A stretch of 32,235 nucleotides of DNA from an uncultured Lysobacteraceae bacterium (GCA_946482565.1 CAMLSB010000006.1:1-32235); one strand, 5' to 3'; counted from the first letter of the stretch, positions 8,992 to 21,714 are shown. Notes: generated by a model from the letters alone, not told the origin. Made by a program: numbers and translations.

Positions 8992-9618
8992 ATGCTGCGC
9001 CCTGCCCTGTTCCTGCTCGCCGCGCTGGTCGCGGCGCCCGCCTTCGCCCAATCGTCCACCCCGGCCGCTCCCGCCGCGCCGGCGGCGCCCGCCGCGCCGG
9101 CAGCACCCGCGCATGCGCCGCCGCCGAGCCAGCCGGTCCTCTTCAACGGGCCTGCCGCCGCGGAGAAGGACGTCGCCAGCATCGACGCGATCATCGCCGC
9201 GCTCTACGACGTCATCTCCGGCCCCTCCGGCCAGGCGCGAGACTGGAACCGCCTGCGCTCCCTGTTCGTGCCGACCGCGCGCATGATGCCCGTCGGGGTG
9301 CGCCCGGACGGCAGCGCCGTGATGCGCCTGCTGCAGGTCAACGATTACGTCGCCAGTTCGGGGCCGGTGCTGCTCGAGAAAGGCTTCCGCGAACGCGAAC
9401 TGGCGCGCCGCACCGAGCAGTTCGGCGAGATCGCGCACGTGTTCAGCACCTACGAAGGCACGATCGAGGGCGAGGACCACCCGATGCGCGGCATCAACAG
9501 CCTCCAGCTGATGCACGACGGCAAGCGCTGGTGGATCGTGTCGCTGATGTGGGAAGCCGAGAACCCGAAGCTCAGCCTGCCGAAGCAGTATCTGCCGCCC
9601 ATGGGCGCCGGCCACTGA
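8992..9618 (+). CDS. Secreted NTF2-like (SnoaL-type) fold protein with Ala/Pro linker
   Basis: A 208-residue exported protein. Residues 1-19 are a clear Sec signal ending AFA|Q. Residues 23-40 are a PAAPAAPAAP-type low-complexity linker. The rest (about 55-200) has the compact NTF2-like pattern: a helix with DWNRLRSLF, then VPTARMMPVG, then strands ending in HVFSTYEGT, RGINSLQLMHDG and KRWWIVSLMWEAE. No catalytic residues can be assigned and the function is unknown. The start was chosen at the ATG that gives a clean signal peptide; an in-frame ATG at 8953 would add an arginine-rich extension. The 3' end overlaps the convergent PAP2 gene by 47 nt. Confidence 0.78.
   Translation: MLRPALFLLAALVAAPAFAQSSTPAAPAAPAAPAAPAAPAHAPPPSQPVLFNGPAAAEKDVASIDAIIAALYDVISGPSGQARDWNRLRSLFVPTARMMPVGVRPDGSAVMRLLQVNDYVASSGPVLLEKGFRERELARRTEQFGEIAHVFSTYEGTIEGEDHPMRGINSLQLMHDGKRWWIVSLMWEAENPKLSLPKQYLPPMGAGH
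9070..9105 (+). repeat. Two near-identical 18-bp units coding for the Ala/Pro linker
   Basis: Units 9070-9087 and 9088-9105 differ at two bases and encode PAAPAA-type residues just after the signal peptide of the NTF2-like protein. Such GC-rich repeats can slip, so copy number may vary between strains. Confidence 0.7.
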
Positions 9619-10268
9619 ACACCAGTCCGTAGCAGGCGACCGCCCACGCGAGGGCGGCCGCCCAGCCGGCGAGGATGTCCGACGGGTAGTGCACGCCGAG
9701 GTACACGCGCGACAGCCCGACCAGCAACACGAACGCCACGCTCGCCGCGAGCACCGGCCAGCGCCACCGCGTGCGCCACGCCAGCAGCACGGCGACCGCG
9801 CCGAGCGTCATCGAACCCATCGCGTGCCCGCTGGGGAAGCTGTACGTCGTTTCCGGCGCAATCGACAGCCACAGGTCGGGGCGCGGCCGCGCGTACACGT
9901 GCTTGGCGAGGACATTGAGCAGCGCCGAGCCGCCCAGCGCCAGGCCCGCGAACAGCCCCTCGCGCATGCGGCGCGCCCACGCGAGCGCAAGCACGAGCAC
10001 GACATCGACCGGCACCACGCCGTGGCCGTAACCGAGGCGGGACACGATCAGGAACGCGTGGTCCAGGCCCTTGCGCGCGAGGCCGTGCGCCAGCTCGAGC
10101 AGCGGCAGGTCGAACGGAAACGCCTCGCCTTCGTCCAGTTCCTCGACGAGCGCGCCGAAACCCCACAAGGGCAGCCAGAGCCCGGCGAACAGCAACAGCA
10201 GGCGGCCGCCATGCGCGCGCAGGAAAGCCGCGCCGAAGCGCGCTTCCTCGCGTGCGGTGCGCGCGGCG

Positions 10269-11561
<1,293 letters not shown>

Positions 11562-11567
11562 GCGCCT

Positions 11568-11573
11568 ATTGTA
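11568..11573 (-). promoter_or_regulatory. Candidate -10 box (TACAAT) of a leaderless ispG promoter
   Basis: On the minus strand TACAAT is followed by six bases (AGGCGC) and then the ispG ATG, placing the expected transcription start on or beside the A of the start codon. No SD-like sequence exists between them. The -35 region is not recognisable. Confidence 0.5.
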
Positions 11574-11586
11574 CGGACCGATGTCC

Positions 11587-11592
11587 TATCCT
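11587..11592 (+). promoter_or_regulatory. Candidate -10 box (TATCCT) of a leaderless xseA promoter
   Basis: TATCCT is followed by six bases (GAGCGC) and the xseA ATG at 11599, the same spacing as at ispG and folP. This favours the 11599 start over the in-frame ATG at 11581. No -35 is recognised. Confidence 0.42.
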
Positions 11593-11598
11593 GAGCGC

Positions 11599-12873
11599 AT
11601 GAACACCGCGGCCACCGGCGAGGTCCTGAGCCCCAGCCAGCTGAACACCCTGGCCCGCGACCTGCTCGAGGGCGCCTTCCCCATGGTCTGGGTCGAGGGC
11701 GAGCTGAGCGGCGTCTCGCGGCCCGCCTCGGGGCACCTGTACTTCAACCTGAAGGACGCGCGCGCGCAGGTGCGTTGCGCGATGTTCAGGACCCGCAGCA
11801 TCTCGCTGAAGTTCGCCCCGCGCGAAGGCATGCGCGTGCTGGCGCGCGGCCGGCTGACCCTGTACGAGGCGCGCGGCGACTACCAGCTCGTCCTCGACCA
11901 CATGGAGGAAGCCGGCGAAGGCGCGTTGCGGCGCGCGTTCGAGGAACTCAAGGCGCGCCTCGCCGCCGAAGGGCTGTTCGACGCCGGTCGCAAGCGGCCG
12001 ATGCCCGTCTATGTCCGCAGGCTCGCGGTGATCACGTCGCCGTCCGGCGCGGCGGTGCGCGACGTGCTCAGCGTGCTGGGCCGGCGCTTCCCGCTGCTCG
12101 AGGTCCACGTGCTGCCAAGCCTGGTGCAGGGCTCGACCGCGGCGGCACAGGTCACCGCGCTGCTGCAGCGCGCGGCGGCGAGCGGCCATTACGACGTCGT
12201 GCTGCTCGCGCGCGGCGGCGGATCGCTCGAGGACCTGTGGGCGTTCAACGACGAGGCGCTCGTCCGCGCGATCGCCGCCTCGCCGGTCCCGGTGGTTTCG
12301 GCGATCGGGCACGAGACCGACTTCAGCCTGTCCGATTTCGCCGCCGACCTGCGCGCGCCCACGCCCTCCGCCGCCGCGGAACTGCTGGTCCCGCATGCGG
12401 ACGACCTGCGCCGGCGGCTGCGCGCGCTGGCGCAACGCATGGTGTCGACGCATCGCGCGCGCCTGCGCCAGGCGATGCAGCGCGCCGATCGCGCGTCGCT
12501 GCGCCTGCAAGCCCTGCGCCCGCAAGCGCGCCTGCAACTGCTCTCGCGGCGCCAGGCCGAAGCCCTGCGGCGCCTGCAGGCCGCGTGGGCGCGGCGGCTG
12601 GAACGCGACCACGCGCGCCTGCGCCGCGACGCGGCCGGCCTGCGCGGCACCCATCCCTCGCGGCGGCTGGCGGCCGACGCGCTGCGCCTGCGCGGCCTCG
12701 TGCGTTCGCTGTCGGCGATCAGTCCGCTGGCCACGGTCGCCCGCGGCTACGCGATCCTGCAGCAGCCCGACGGCCGCGTGGTGCGCAGCACGAACGACGC
12801 GGCGCCCGGCGACGTGCTCGACGCGCGCATCACCGACGGCGCGCTGAAGTTGCGGGTGATCGAACCCGGTTGA
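11599..12873 (+). CDS. xseA: Exodeoxyribonuclease VII large subunit
   Basis: A 424-residue large subunit of the single-strand-specific exonuclease that works with the small subunit XseB (not in this window). The N-terminal OB-fold, about 10-105, reads WVEGELSG...GHLYFNLKD. The central catalytic domain holds [11 protein letters not shown] (145-155), [11 protein letters not shown] (172-182), [14 protein letters not shown] (205-218) and IGHETDF (236-242). An arginine-rich helical, coiled-coil-prone region runs about 265-370, and a short C-terminal domain ends the protein with VARGYAIL. An in-frame ATG at 11581 would add six residues; the -10 spacing favours 11599. The next gene starts 20 nt after the stop, so co-transcription is likely. 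Confidence 0.95.
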   Translation: MNTAATGEVLSPSQLNTLARDLLEGAFPMVWVEGELSGVSRPASGHLYFNLKDARAQVRCAMFRTRSISLKFAPREGMRVLARGRLTLYEARGDYQLVLDHMEEAGEGALRRAFEELKARLAAEGLFDAGRKRPMPVYVRRLAVITSPSGAAVRDVLSVLGRRFPLLEVHVLPSLVQGSTAAAQVTALLQRAAASGHYDVVLLARGGGSLEDLWAFNDEALVRAIAASPVPVVSAIGHETDFSLSDFAADLRAPTPSAAAELLVPHADDLRRRLRALAQRMVSTHRARLRQAMQRADRASLRLQALRPQARLQLLSRRQAEALRRLQAAWARRLERDHARLRRDAAGLRGTHPSRRLAADALRLRGLVRSLSAISPLATVARGYAILQQPDGRVVRSTNDAAPGDVLDARITDGALKLRVIEPG

Positions 12874-12893
12874 CCGGCAGGCAGGAGTCCCCC

Positions 12894-14321
12894 GTGCTGA
12901 AGTCCTCCTATCCGTATTACCTCGCCGGCGAGGCGCTCGCGCCGAACCGTGCGCTCGAGGTCCGCGACAAGTTCAGCGGCGACGTCGCCACGCGCGTCGC
13001 GCTCGCCGACGCCTCCGCCATCGATGCCGCGATCGCCGCCGCGCACGCGGCGCGCGGCGCGATGGCTGCGTTCCCGCCGGACGCGCGCCGCGACGTGCTC
13101 GAGCACTGTGCGTCGCGCTTCACCGAACGCCGCGAGGAACTGGCGCTCGCCCTGTGCATCGAAGCCGGCAAGCCGATCCGCGACGCGCGCGGCGAAGCCG
13201 ATCGGCTAATCGACACCTTCCGCATCGCCGCCGGCGAAGCCACCCGCGTCGAGGGCGAAACGGTCGAACTCGCGATCTCGCAGCGCACGCGCGGTTATCG
13301 CGGCTTCGTGAAGCGCGTGCCGGTCGGCGCCTGCAGCTTCATCACCCCGTTCAACTTCCCGCTCAACCTGGTCGCGCACAAGGTCGCGCCCGCGATCGCC
13401 GCAGGCTGCCCGTTCGTGCTCAAGCCCTCCGAGCGCACGCCGATCGGCGCGCTGATCGTCGGCGAGGTGCTCGCGGAAACCGGCCTGCCGAAGGGCGCGT
13501 TCTCGATCCTGCCCTGCCCCGTCGACCAGGCCGACGCGCTGGTGACGGACCCGCGCATCGCGCTGCTGAGCTTCACCGGCGGCCTCGTCGGCTGGGACCT
13601 CAAGGCACGCGCCGGCCGCAAGAAGGTCGTTCTGGAACTCGGCGGCAACGCGGCCTGCATCGTCGACGCCGAACCGGGGCGGTCGATGGACGAAGTGGTG
13701 GCACGACTCGTCTCAGGCGCGTACTACCAGAGCGGCCAGAGCTGCATCGGCGTGCAGCGCATCCTGGTGCATCGCGAGCGTTACGACGCCTTGAAGGCGG
13801 CGCTCGCGAAAGCGGTCGGCGCGCTGCGCATGGGCGATCCCCGCGACGAGTCGGTGTTCATCGGCCCGATGATCGACGAGGCCGCCGCGAAACGCGTCGA
13901 AGCCTGGATCGCCGCCGCGGTGGCCGGTGGCGCGCGCGTGCTCGCGGGCGGCGCCCGCGACGGCACGCTGCTGCCCGCGACGCTGCTGGAAGGCGTGCCG
14001 CACGATGCCGACCTGTGGCGCAAGGAAGCCTTCGGGCCGGTCGCGGCGATCGAAGCTTTCGACGACTTCGACGATGCGCTGGCACGCGTCAACGACAGCG
14101 ACTTCGGCCTGCAGGCCGGCGTGTTCACCGGCGACCTCGCGCACGCGATGCGCGCCTGGGATGCGCTTGAGGTCGGCGGCGTCATCGTCGGCGACATCCC
14201 GAGCTTCCGCGTCGACAACATGCCCTACGGCGGGGTCAAGGGGTCGGGATTCGGACGCGAGGGCGTGCGCTACGCGATCGCCGACATGACCGAGCCGCGC
14301 CTGCTGGTGCTGCGCGCCTGA
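12894..14321 (+). CDS. Aldehyde dehydrogenase family protein, substrate unknown
   Basis: A 475-residue NAD(P)-dependent dehydrogenase with N154 in TPFNFP, K177 in LKPSERTP, E248 in LELGGNAA and catalytic C284 in SGQSCIGVQR. YGGVKGSGFGREG is near the C-terminus. It resembles lactaldehyde/phosphonoacetaldehyde/GapN-type ALDHs, not the ALDH7 gene at 4217. The cofactor loop, usually FTGSxxVG, reads FTGGLVG (227-233), one residue shorter. The start is GTG, fixed by AGGAG (12883-12887) at 6 nt spacing; no nearer ATG fits. Likely co-transcribed with xseA. Its 3' end is only 3 nt from the convergent xthA stop, leaving no room for a separate terminator. Confidence 0.9.
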   Translation: MLKSSYPYYLAGEALAPNRALEVRDKFSGDVATRVALADASAIDAAIAAAHAARGAMAAFPPDARRDVLEHCASRFTERREELALALCIEAGKPIRDARGEADRLIDTFRIAAGEATRVEGETVELAISQRTRGYRGFVKRVPVGACSFITPFNFPLNLVAHKVAPAIAAGCPFVLKPSERTPIGALIVGEVLAETGLPKGAFSILPCPVDQADALVTDPRIALLSFTGGLVGWDLKARAGRKKVVLELGGNAACIVDAEPGRSMDEVVARLVSGAYYQSGQSCIGVQRILVHRERYDALKAALAKAVGALRMGDPRDESVFIGPMIDEAAAKRVEAWIAAAVAGGARVLAGGARDGTLLPATLLEGVPHDADLWRKEAFGPVAAIEAFDDFDDALARVNDSDFGLQAGVFTGDLAHAMRAWDALEVGGVIVGDIPSFRVDNMPYGGVKGSGFGREGVRYAIADMTEPRLLVLRA

Positions 14322-14324
14322 GGC

Positions 14325-15119
14325 TCATTGCGACAACGCCACCCAGGCCGGCGCGTGGTCGCTTGCCTTGGGCTGGCCGCGCACCCAGCGGTCCACGCCC
14401 GCGTCGACCAGGCGCGGCGCGAGCGCCGGGCTGAGCAGCAGGTGGTCGATGCGCAGGCCTGAATCGCGCGGCCAGTGTTCGCGGAAATAGTCCCAGAAGG
14501 TGTAGATCCGTTCTTCCGGATGGCACGCGCGCAGCGCGTCCGTCCATCCCTGCGACAGCAGCGTCGCATAGCGCTCGCGCGACTCCGGTTGCAGCAGCGC
14601 GTCCTTGCGCCAGGATCGCGGGTTGTAGATGTCGAAGTCCGTCGGCACCACGTTGTAGTCGCCGGCGATGGCCACGGGATGGCCGGTGGCCAGCAGCGAC
14701 TTCGCGTGACGCTGCAGGCGGTCCATCCAGCGCAGCTTGTAGTCGAATTTCGGCCCCGGTTGCGGATTGCCGTTGGGCAGGTAGATGCAGGCAACGATGA
14801 TGCCGCTGACCGCCGCCTCGAGATAGCGTGCCTGCGCGTCGTCGCGCTCGCCCGGGAGGCGGCGGCGGATTTCCACCGGTTCGCTCCCGCGCGCCAGGAT
14901 CGCGACGCCGTTCCACGACACCTGGCCCTGCCACAGCGCGCCGTAACCGGCGGCTTCGAGTTCCGCATGCGGGAACGCCTCGTCGCGCGCCTTCAGTTCC
15001 TGCAGGCAGGCGATGTCGGGGCGCTCCCGTTCGATCCATTCCAGCAGGTGCGGCAACCGCGAACGGATGCCGTTGACGTTGTACGTGGCGAGCCGGAGGG
15101 GTTTCTTGCGCCGTGGCAT
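14325..15119 (-). CDS. xthA: Exodeoxyribonuclease III (AP endonuclease)
   Basis: A 264-residue Mg-dependent nuclease of the ExoIII/APE1 family that cleaves abasic sites and trims 3' ends in base-excision repair. Active-site residues are N14 (TYNVNGIRS), E41 (LQELKA), D154 and N156 (GDYNVVP), D225 (RIDHL), and D254 with H255 (SDHAP). The ERIYTFWDY segment is typical of the bacterial XthA branch. The start was set at MPRRKK (15119); an ATG three codons upstream (15128) is also possible, and neither has a strong SD. It lies 46 nt downstream of the histidine-kinase gene; a 7-bp hairpin (15138-15144 with 15149-15155) without T-tract sits between them. It is the last gene of the purA-kinase-xthA series. 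Confidence 0.95.
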   Translation of the reverse strand: MPRRKKPLRLATYNVNGIRSRLPHLLEWIERERPDIACLQELKARDEAFPHAELEAAGYGALWQGQVSWNGVAILARGSEPVEIRRRLPGERDDAQARYLEAAVSGIIVACIYLPNGNPQPGPKFDYKLRWMDRLQRHAKSLLATGHPVAIAGDYNVVPTDFDIYNPRSWRKDALLQPESRERYATLLSQGWTDALRACHPEERIYTFWDYFREHWPRDSGLRIDHLLLSPALAPRLVDAGVDRWVRGQPKASDHAPAWVALSQ

Positions 15120-15165
15120 GCGGCCCATGCTGGCCGCCGGCGCGTGGACGCGCCGTGTGCTTCGC

Positions 15166-17738
<2,573 letters not shown>

Positions 17739-17773
17739 TCACTTTCACCCCGCCAGCCGACCACGAGTCCGCT

Positions 17774-17965
17774 CTACAGGGTGTGACGGACCAACGCCAG
17801 GGAGAGGAGGCCGATCGCGACAACGAGGCCGCCGACGGCCCGCAGGCGGCGGTTGGGCATGGCGTGGAGCTGCTCGGCCGCCCTTCGCCATGCATTGGGC
17901 ATGGCGAACAGCAACAGGCCCTCGAACACGGCAACCAGGCACAGCGCCGACCACAGGTCGTTCAT
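17774..17965 (-). CDS. DUF2065 family small membrane protein (YjeT-like)
   Basis: A 63-residue protein with two hydrophobic helices (about 4-22 and 43-60) separated by a basic segment (AWRRAAEQLHAMPNRRLRAVG). Its size and its place between hflC and purA match E. coli yjeT. The function is not known; association with the HflKC complex is only a contextual idea. It starts 16 nt after the hflC stop with a weak ribosome-binding site. A 134-bp spacer to purA follows. Confidence 0.85.
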   Translation of the reverse strand: MNDLWSALCLVAVFEGLLLFAMPNAWRRAAEQLHAMPNRRLRAVGGLVVAIGLLSLALVRHTL

Positions 17966-17981
17966 CCCGCGCAGGCCCGGC

Positions 17982-18845
17982 TCAGCGGTCGTTGCGCAGG
18001 TACTGCAGGAACGGATCGTCGCGGTCGAGCACGATGGCCGCATTGCCGTTCGCGAACGCGCGCCGGTACGCCTCGAGGCTGCGATGGAACGCGTAGAACG
18101 CCGGATCACGCTGGTAGGCCTGCGCGTAGATGCGCGACGCTTCCGCGTCACCCTCGCCTCGCAGCTTCTGCGCGTCGCGCTCGGCTTCGGCCAGGATCAC
18201 CTGCTGCTGCCGATCGGCCTCGGAACGGATCTTCTGCGACTGTTCCTCGCCCTCGGCGCGCAGCTGCGCCGCGACCTGCTGGCGTTGCGCGCGCATGCGC
18301 CGGTATACCTGCTCGATCACTTCGCCGCCGGTCGGCAGGTCGATGCGCTTGATGCGGATGTCGACGATCTTCACGCCGAGCGTGGCCGCGCCCTTGTTGA
18401 TGGCGTCTAGCTGCCGCGCCACCATTTCGTTGCGATCGCCCGACACCACCTGTTGCAGCGTCCGCGAGTTGATCTCGTTTCGCAGCGAATCCTTGATGAT
18501 CGGCGCGAGCCGCTGCACGGCGATGCTCTCGTCGCCGCCGGTAGCGCGATAGAACGTGCGCACGTTGGAAATCAGGCCGATGGCGAAGAAGTCGACGCTG
18601 ACGTCCTTCTTCTCCGAGGTCAGGTAGCGTTCGGGCTCGGCGTCGAGCACCTGCAGGCGGCGGTCGTACACGCGCGCGCTTTCGACCAGCGGCCACTTGA
18701 AGTGCAGGCCGGGGCCGACATCGGTGCGCGCGACGCGGCCGAGGTTCAGCACGATGGCGGTATGGCCCTCGTTGACGACATAGACGGAACCGAGCAGCGC
18801 GAGCAGCGCGGCGACGGCGAGCGGGATCCAGGCGGCATATTTCAT
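17982..18845 (-). CDS. hflC: HflC, SPFH-family subunit of the HflKC regulator of FtsH
   Basis: A 287-residue inner-membrane protein with one N-terminal transmembrane helix (about 5-24), then an SPFH/Band-7 domain (VVNEGHTAIVLNLG onwards). A long Glu/Gln/Arg-rich helical region follows (about 185-250: MRAQRQQVAAQLRAEGEEQS...). With HflK it forms large membrane cages around FtsH and moderates its proteolysis. The C-terminal FLQYLRN is typical. The start overlaps the hflK stop by 4 nt (ATGA), giving coupled, near-equal synthesis. The FtsH gene is at the right edge of this window. Confidence 0.96.
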   Translation of the reverse strand: MKYAAWIPLAVAALLALLGSVYVVNEGHTAIVLNLGRVARTDVGPGLHFKWPLVESARVYDRRLQVLDAEPERYLTSEKKDVSVDFFAIGLISNVRTFYRATGGDESIAVQRLAPIIKDSLRNEINSRTLQQVVSGDRNEMVARQLDAINKGAATLGVKIVDIRIKRIDLPTGGEVIEQVYRRMRAQRQQVAAQLRAEGEEQSQKIRSEADRQQQVILAEAERDAQKLRGEGDAEASRIYAQAYQRDPAFYAFHRSLEAYRRAFANGNAAIVLDRDDPFLQYLRNDR

Positions 18846-19963
18846 CGGCTCGGCTCCTCGCGGCCTTCGCGCCCGGCGGGGCGGGGTTCGCGGCCGGGAC
18901 GCGCGCCGGCGACAGTGGCATCGACGACGGGCGCGACGAGTTCCGGCGTCGGCGCTGCGGCGGCACCGCCGCCAGCGGTCGTGGCGCTGGCGCTGCCGGC
19001 GGCCGGCATCGGGAGGTAGATCAGCTGCTTGCCGTCGCCGCCGACGATGACGCGGTTGCCGGCCAGGACCTGTTGCACCGTGTCGAGCCACAGGCGCTTG
19101 CGGGTGACGTCGGGCGCGGCCTTGTACTGGTCGAGCAGCAGAGAGAAGCGCGTGGCATCGCCGGTTGCGCGATCGATCGACGCGGTCTTGTAGCCCTCGG
19201 CGACCGTGCGCACGCGGGCAGCCTGGCCGCGCGCTTCCGGCACGATCTTGCTGGCGTAGGCTTCGGCTTCGTTCCTGGCGCGGTCCTTGTCCTGCTGCGC
19301 GCTGTTGACGTCGTCGAAGGCCGGCTTGACCTCTTCCGGCGGACGCGCGTTGGGCAGGTTGAGCTCGGTCACCAGCAGGCCGGTACGGTATTCGCGCAGC
19401 GACTCCTGCAGGCGCTGGCGCGCCGACACCGACAGCGCGCTGCGCGCGCTCAGCACGGTATCGAGGTCGGAGCGGCCGACCTGCTCGCGCACCGCGCTGA
19501 GCGTGGCCTGCTGCAGCACGGCGTCGCCATCGCGGCTGCCGAACAGGTACTCGCGCGGATCGTCCACGCGGTACTGCACGTTGACCTCGACGGTCACGAT
19601 GTTCTCGTCGCGGGTCAGCACCGGCACGGTGTCGCTGAAGGTCTTGATCTGCGTGGCCTGGACCTTGGCCACGCGCTCGACCGGCCACGGCCACTTCAGG
19701 TGCGGGCCGGGCTGCAGGACGCGCGAGAACTGGCCGAAGCGCAGGACGACGCCGCGCTGCTGCTCGGTCACCAGGACCAGGCAGTTCACGGCCAGCCACA
19801 GCACGAAGATCGCGCCGACCCAGCGCGCGATGTTGCCCGCGCCACCCTCACCGCCGCCCGGCAGGCCGCGCAACGCGTCGCGCAGGCGCTCGAAGGGATT
19901 GCTGTTGCCGCGTCGCTGCGGGTTGCGGCTGTTGCCGGACCCGCCGGGAGTGTTCCAGGCCAT
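18842..19963 (-). CDS. hflK: HflK, SPFH-family subunit of the HflKC regulator of FtsH
   Basis: A 373-residue inner-membrane protein. The N-terminus is Gly/Asn/Arg-rich (MAWNTPGGSGNSRNPQRRGN), typical of HflK, followed by a transmembrane helix at about 46-66 and the SPFH domain (EQQRGVVLRFGQFSRVLQPG). A helical segment then carries KDRARNEAEAYASKIVPEARG. The C-terminal tail (about 320-373) is a low-complexity Ala/Gly/Pro/Arg stretch likely to vary. GGAG lies 5 nt before the ATG. It lies 26 nt downstream of the hflX stop, with a possible internal promoter at that junction. Confidence 0.96.
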   Translation of the reverse strand: MAWNTPGGSGNSRNPQRRGNSNPFERLRDALRGLPGGGEGGAGNIARWVGAIFVLWLAVNCLVLVTEQQRGVVLRFGQFSRVLQPGPHLKWPWPVERVAKVQATQIKTFSDTVPVLTRDENIVTVEVNVQYRVDDPREYLFGSRDGDAVLQQATLSAVREQVGRSDLDTVLSARSALSVSARQRLQESLREYRTGLLVTELNLPNARPPEEVKPAFDDVNSAQQDKDRARNEAEAYASKIVPEARGQAARVRTVAEGYKTASIDRATGDATRFSLLLDQYKAAPDVTRKRLWLDTVQQVLAGNRVIVGGDGKQLIYLPMPAAGSASATTAGGGAAAAPTPELVAPVVDATVAGARPGREPRPAGREGREEPSR

Positions 19964-19986
19964 CGCTACTCCAGGGAATCCGGTCG

Positions 19987-19992
19987 ATTCTA
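19987..19992 (-). promoter_or_regulatory. Candidate internal -10 box (TAGAAT) for hflK
   Basis: TAGAAT on the minus strand includes the TAG stop codon of hflX. A start about 7 nt downstream would give a ~17-nt leader with GGAG. No -35 is apparent. It could uncouple hflKC from hflX. Confidence 0.3.
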
Positions 19993-21321
19993 GCCGTCCA
20001 CGCCGGGATGGTCGACCAGCAGCGCCCGCACCGGCTCGCCCCAGGGCTGGCTGGCGACCCGCAGCGCGTCGGCCTCGGCGAGGTCCAGGCGCAGGCGCCA
20101 GCCGTCCTCGTCGTGCTCTTCGCCGCGGACGGCGTCGAGTTCGTGCAAGCGCGCGCGCAGGCGACCGGCCTCGGGCGGCAGGCGCAGTTCGCCCTGCACG
20201 CGGCGCAGGCCGAGGCGCGCGCCCAGCGCCTGGCGCAGGGCCTCCAGGCCGAGCCCGTCGCGGGCCGAGACCCAGACGCGCTCGCGCGCGCCCTGTCCGG
20301 CCGCGTCGCCCGCGCCATCTTCGGCCGCATGGTCGTGGCGCGGCAGCGCGCCCTCGATCCGGTCGATCTTGTTGTAGACGAGCAGTTGCGGCAGCTCGCC
20401 CGCACCGATTTCGGCGAGCACGGCCTCCACTTGCGCGATGCGTTCCTCGCGCAGGGGATCGGCGGCGTCGATCACGTGCAGCAGCAGGTCGGCCTCGCGC
20501 GCTTCGCTCAGCGTCGAGCGGAACGCGGCCACCAGTTCGTGCGGCAGGTCGCGGACGAAGCCGACGGTATCGGCGAGCACCGCATTGCCGCCCGGCAGCG
20601 CGATGCGGCGCACGGTCGGATCGAGCGTGGCGAACAGCTGGTCGGCGGCGTATGCGCCCGCGCCGGTCAGCGCATTGAACAACGTCGACTTGCCGGCGTT
20701 GGTGTAGCCGACCAGCGCGATGCGCGGCAGCTCGCTGCGCACGCGCGCGCGGCGCATCTGCGTGCGCTGCACCTCGACCTTGTCGAGGCGCTTCTGCAGC
20801 TGCTCGAGGCGCTTCTGCAGCAGGCGGCGATCGGTTTCGAGCTGGGTCTCGCCGGGGCCGCGCAGGCCGATGGAACCGCCACGCTGCCGCTCCAGGTGGG
20901 TCCAGCCGCGGACCAGGCGCGTGGCCATGTGCTTGAGCTGCGCGAGCTCGACCTGCAGCTTGCCTTCGGCGCTGCGCGCGCGCTGCGAGAAGATGTCGAG
21001 GATCAGGCCGGTGCGGTCGACCACGCGCCGCTCGAGCGCCTTTTCCAGGTTGCGTTCCTGGACCGGCGAGAGCGCATGGTTGACCAGGATCAGGTCGGCG
21101 CCGGTGGCTTCGGCGGCCGCCTTCACCTCATCGAGCTTGCCGCTGCCGATGAGCGTGGCCGGATTCGGGCGATCGATGCGCGCCTGCAGCACGGCGACGA
21201 CGTTGGCGCCGGCGGAACGGGCGAGATCGCCGAATTCCTCCAGCAGGCCATCGTCCGGCGGGCCGCCGGCGTGGGGCTGGATCAGCAGGGCCTGCTCACC
21301 CTTGCGGGATCGTTCGAACAA
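19990..21321 (-). CDS. hflX: Ribosome-associated GTPase HflX
   Basis: A 443-residue GTPase that splits stalled or hibernating 70S ribosomes during stress. The N-terminal HflX domain (1-190) includes LIGSGKLDEV (57-66) and the conserved GSIGLRGPGETQLETDRR (149-166). A basic coiled coil follows, then the GTPase domain with G1 GYTNAGKS (205-212), G3 DTVGF (251-255) and G4 NKID (317-320). The start is TTG at 21321: MFERSRKGEQA aligns with the E. coli start MFDRYDAGEQA, and no ATG or GTG fits better. The SD is weak, so expression may depend on coupling or be low. It follows hfq by 123 nt, as in the classic hfq-hflX-hflK-hflC order. Confidence 0.95.
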   Translation of the reverse strand: MFERSRKGEQALLIQPHAGGPPDDGLLEEFGDLARSAGANVVAVLQARIDRPNPATLIGSGKLDEVKAAAEATGADLILVNHALSPVQERNLEKALERRVVDRTGLILDIFSQRARSAEGKLQVELAQLKHMATRLVRGWTHLERQRGGSIGLRGPGETQLETDRRLLQKRLEQLQKRLDKVEVQRTQMRRARVRSELPRIALVGYTNAGKSTLFNALTGAGAYAADQLFATLDPTVRRIALPGGNAVLADTVGFVRDLPHELVAAFRSTLSEAREADLLLHVIDAADPLREERIAQVEAVLAEIGAGELPQLLVYNKIDRIEGALPRHDHAAEDGAGDAAGQGARERVWVSARDGLGLEALRQALGARLGLRRVQGELRLPPEAGRLRARLHELDAVRGEEHDEDGWRLRLDLAEADALRVASQPWGEPVRALLVDHPGVDG

Positions 21322-21444
21322 CGGCGGTCTCGCAATGGGGTGTCCGCGACCAACATGCGGGCGGGAGGCGCCGGATTCAAGCGCCGGCGGTCCCTGTCGC
21401 TGCAGGGTCGACGGCCGGGGCGATGGCCGGGACCGACGCCGGGA

Positions 21445-21714
21445 TCACTCCGCAGCGTCGCCTTCGCCGTCCCCGTCGTCGGAATCGCCGTTGCCGTTGG
21501 TGCCCACCCGCACGTTGCGCGCCGGGACCACGGTGGAAATGGCGTGCTTGTAGACCATCTGGCTGACGGTGTTGCGCAGCAGGACCACGAACTGGTCGAA
21601 GGACTCCACGGTCCCCTGCAGCTTGATGCCGTTGACGAGATAGATGGACACCGGGACGCGCTCGCGGCGCAAGGCGTTCAGGAATGGATCCTGCAGGGAT
21701 TGCCCCTTGGACAT
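21445..21714 (-). CDS. hfq: RNA chaperone Hfq
   Basis: An 89-residue Sm-like hexameric RNA chaperone that pairs small RNAs with mRNAs. It starts [13 protein letters not shown], with Sm1 ([18 protein letters not shown], 23-40) and Sm2 (VYKHAIST, 54-61). Proximal-face residues Q8, F42 and the YKHAIS stretch are intact. The tail (71-89) is short and acidic ([10 protein letters not shown]), shorter than in E. coli. A GAGGGGG ribosome-binding site precedes the ATG within an A-rich leader. It is flanked by miaA upstream and hflX downstream. Confidence 0.97.
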   Translation of the reverse strand: MSKGQSLQDPFLNALRRERVPVSIYLVNGIKLQGTVESFDQFVVLLRNTVSQMVYKHAISTVVPARNVRVGTNGNGDSDDGDGEGDAAE

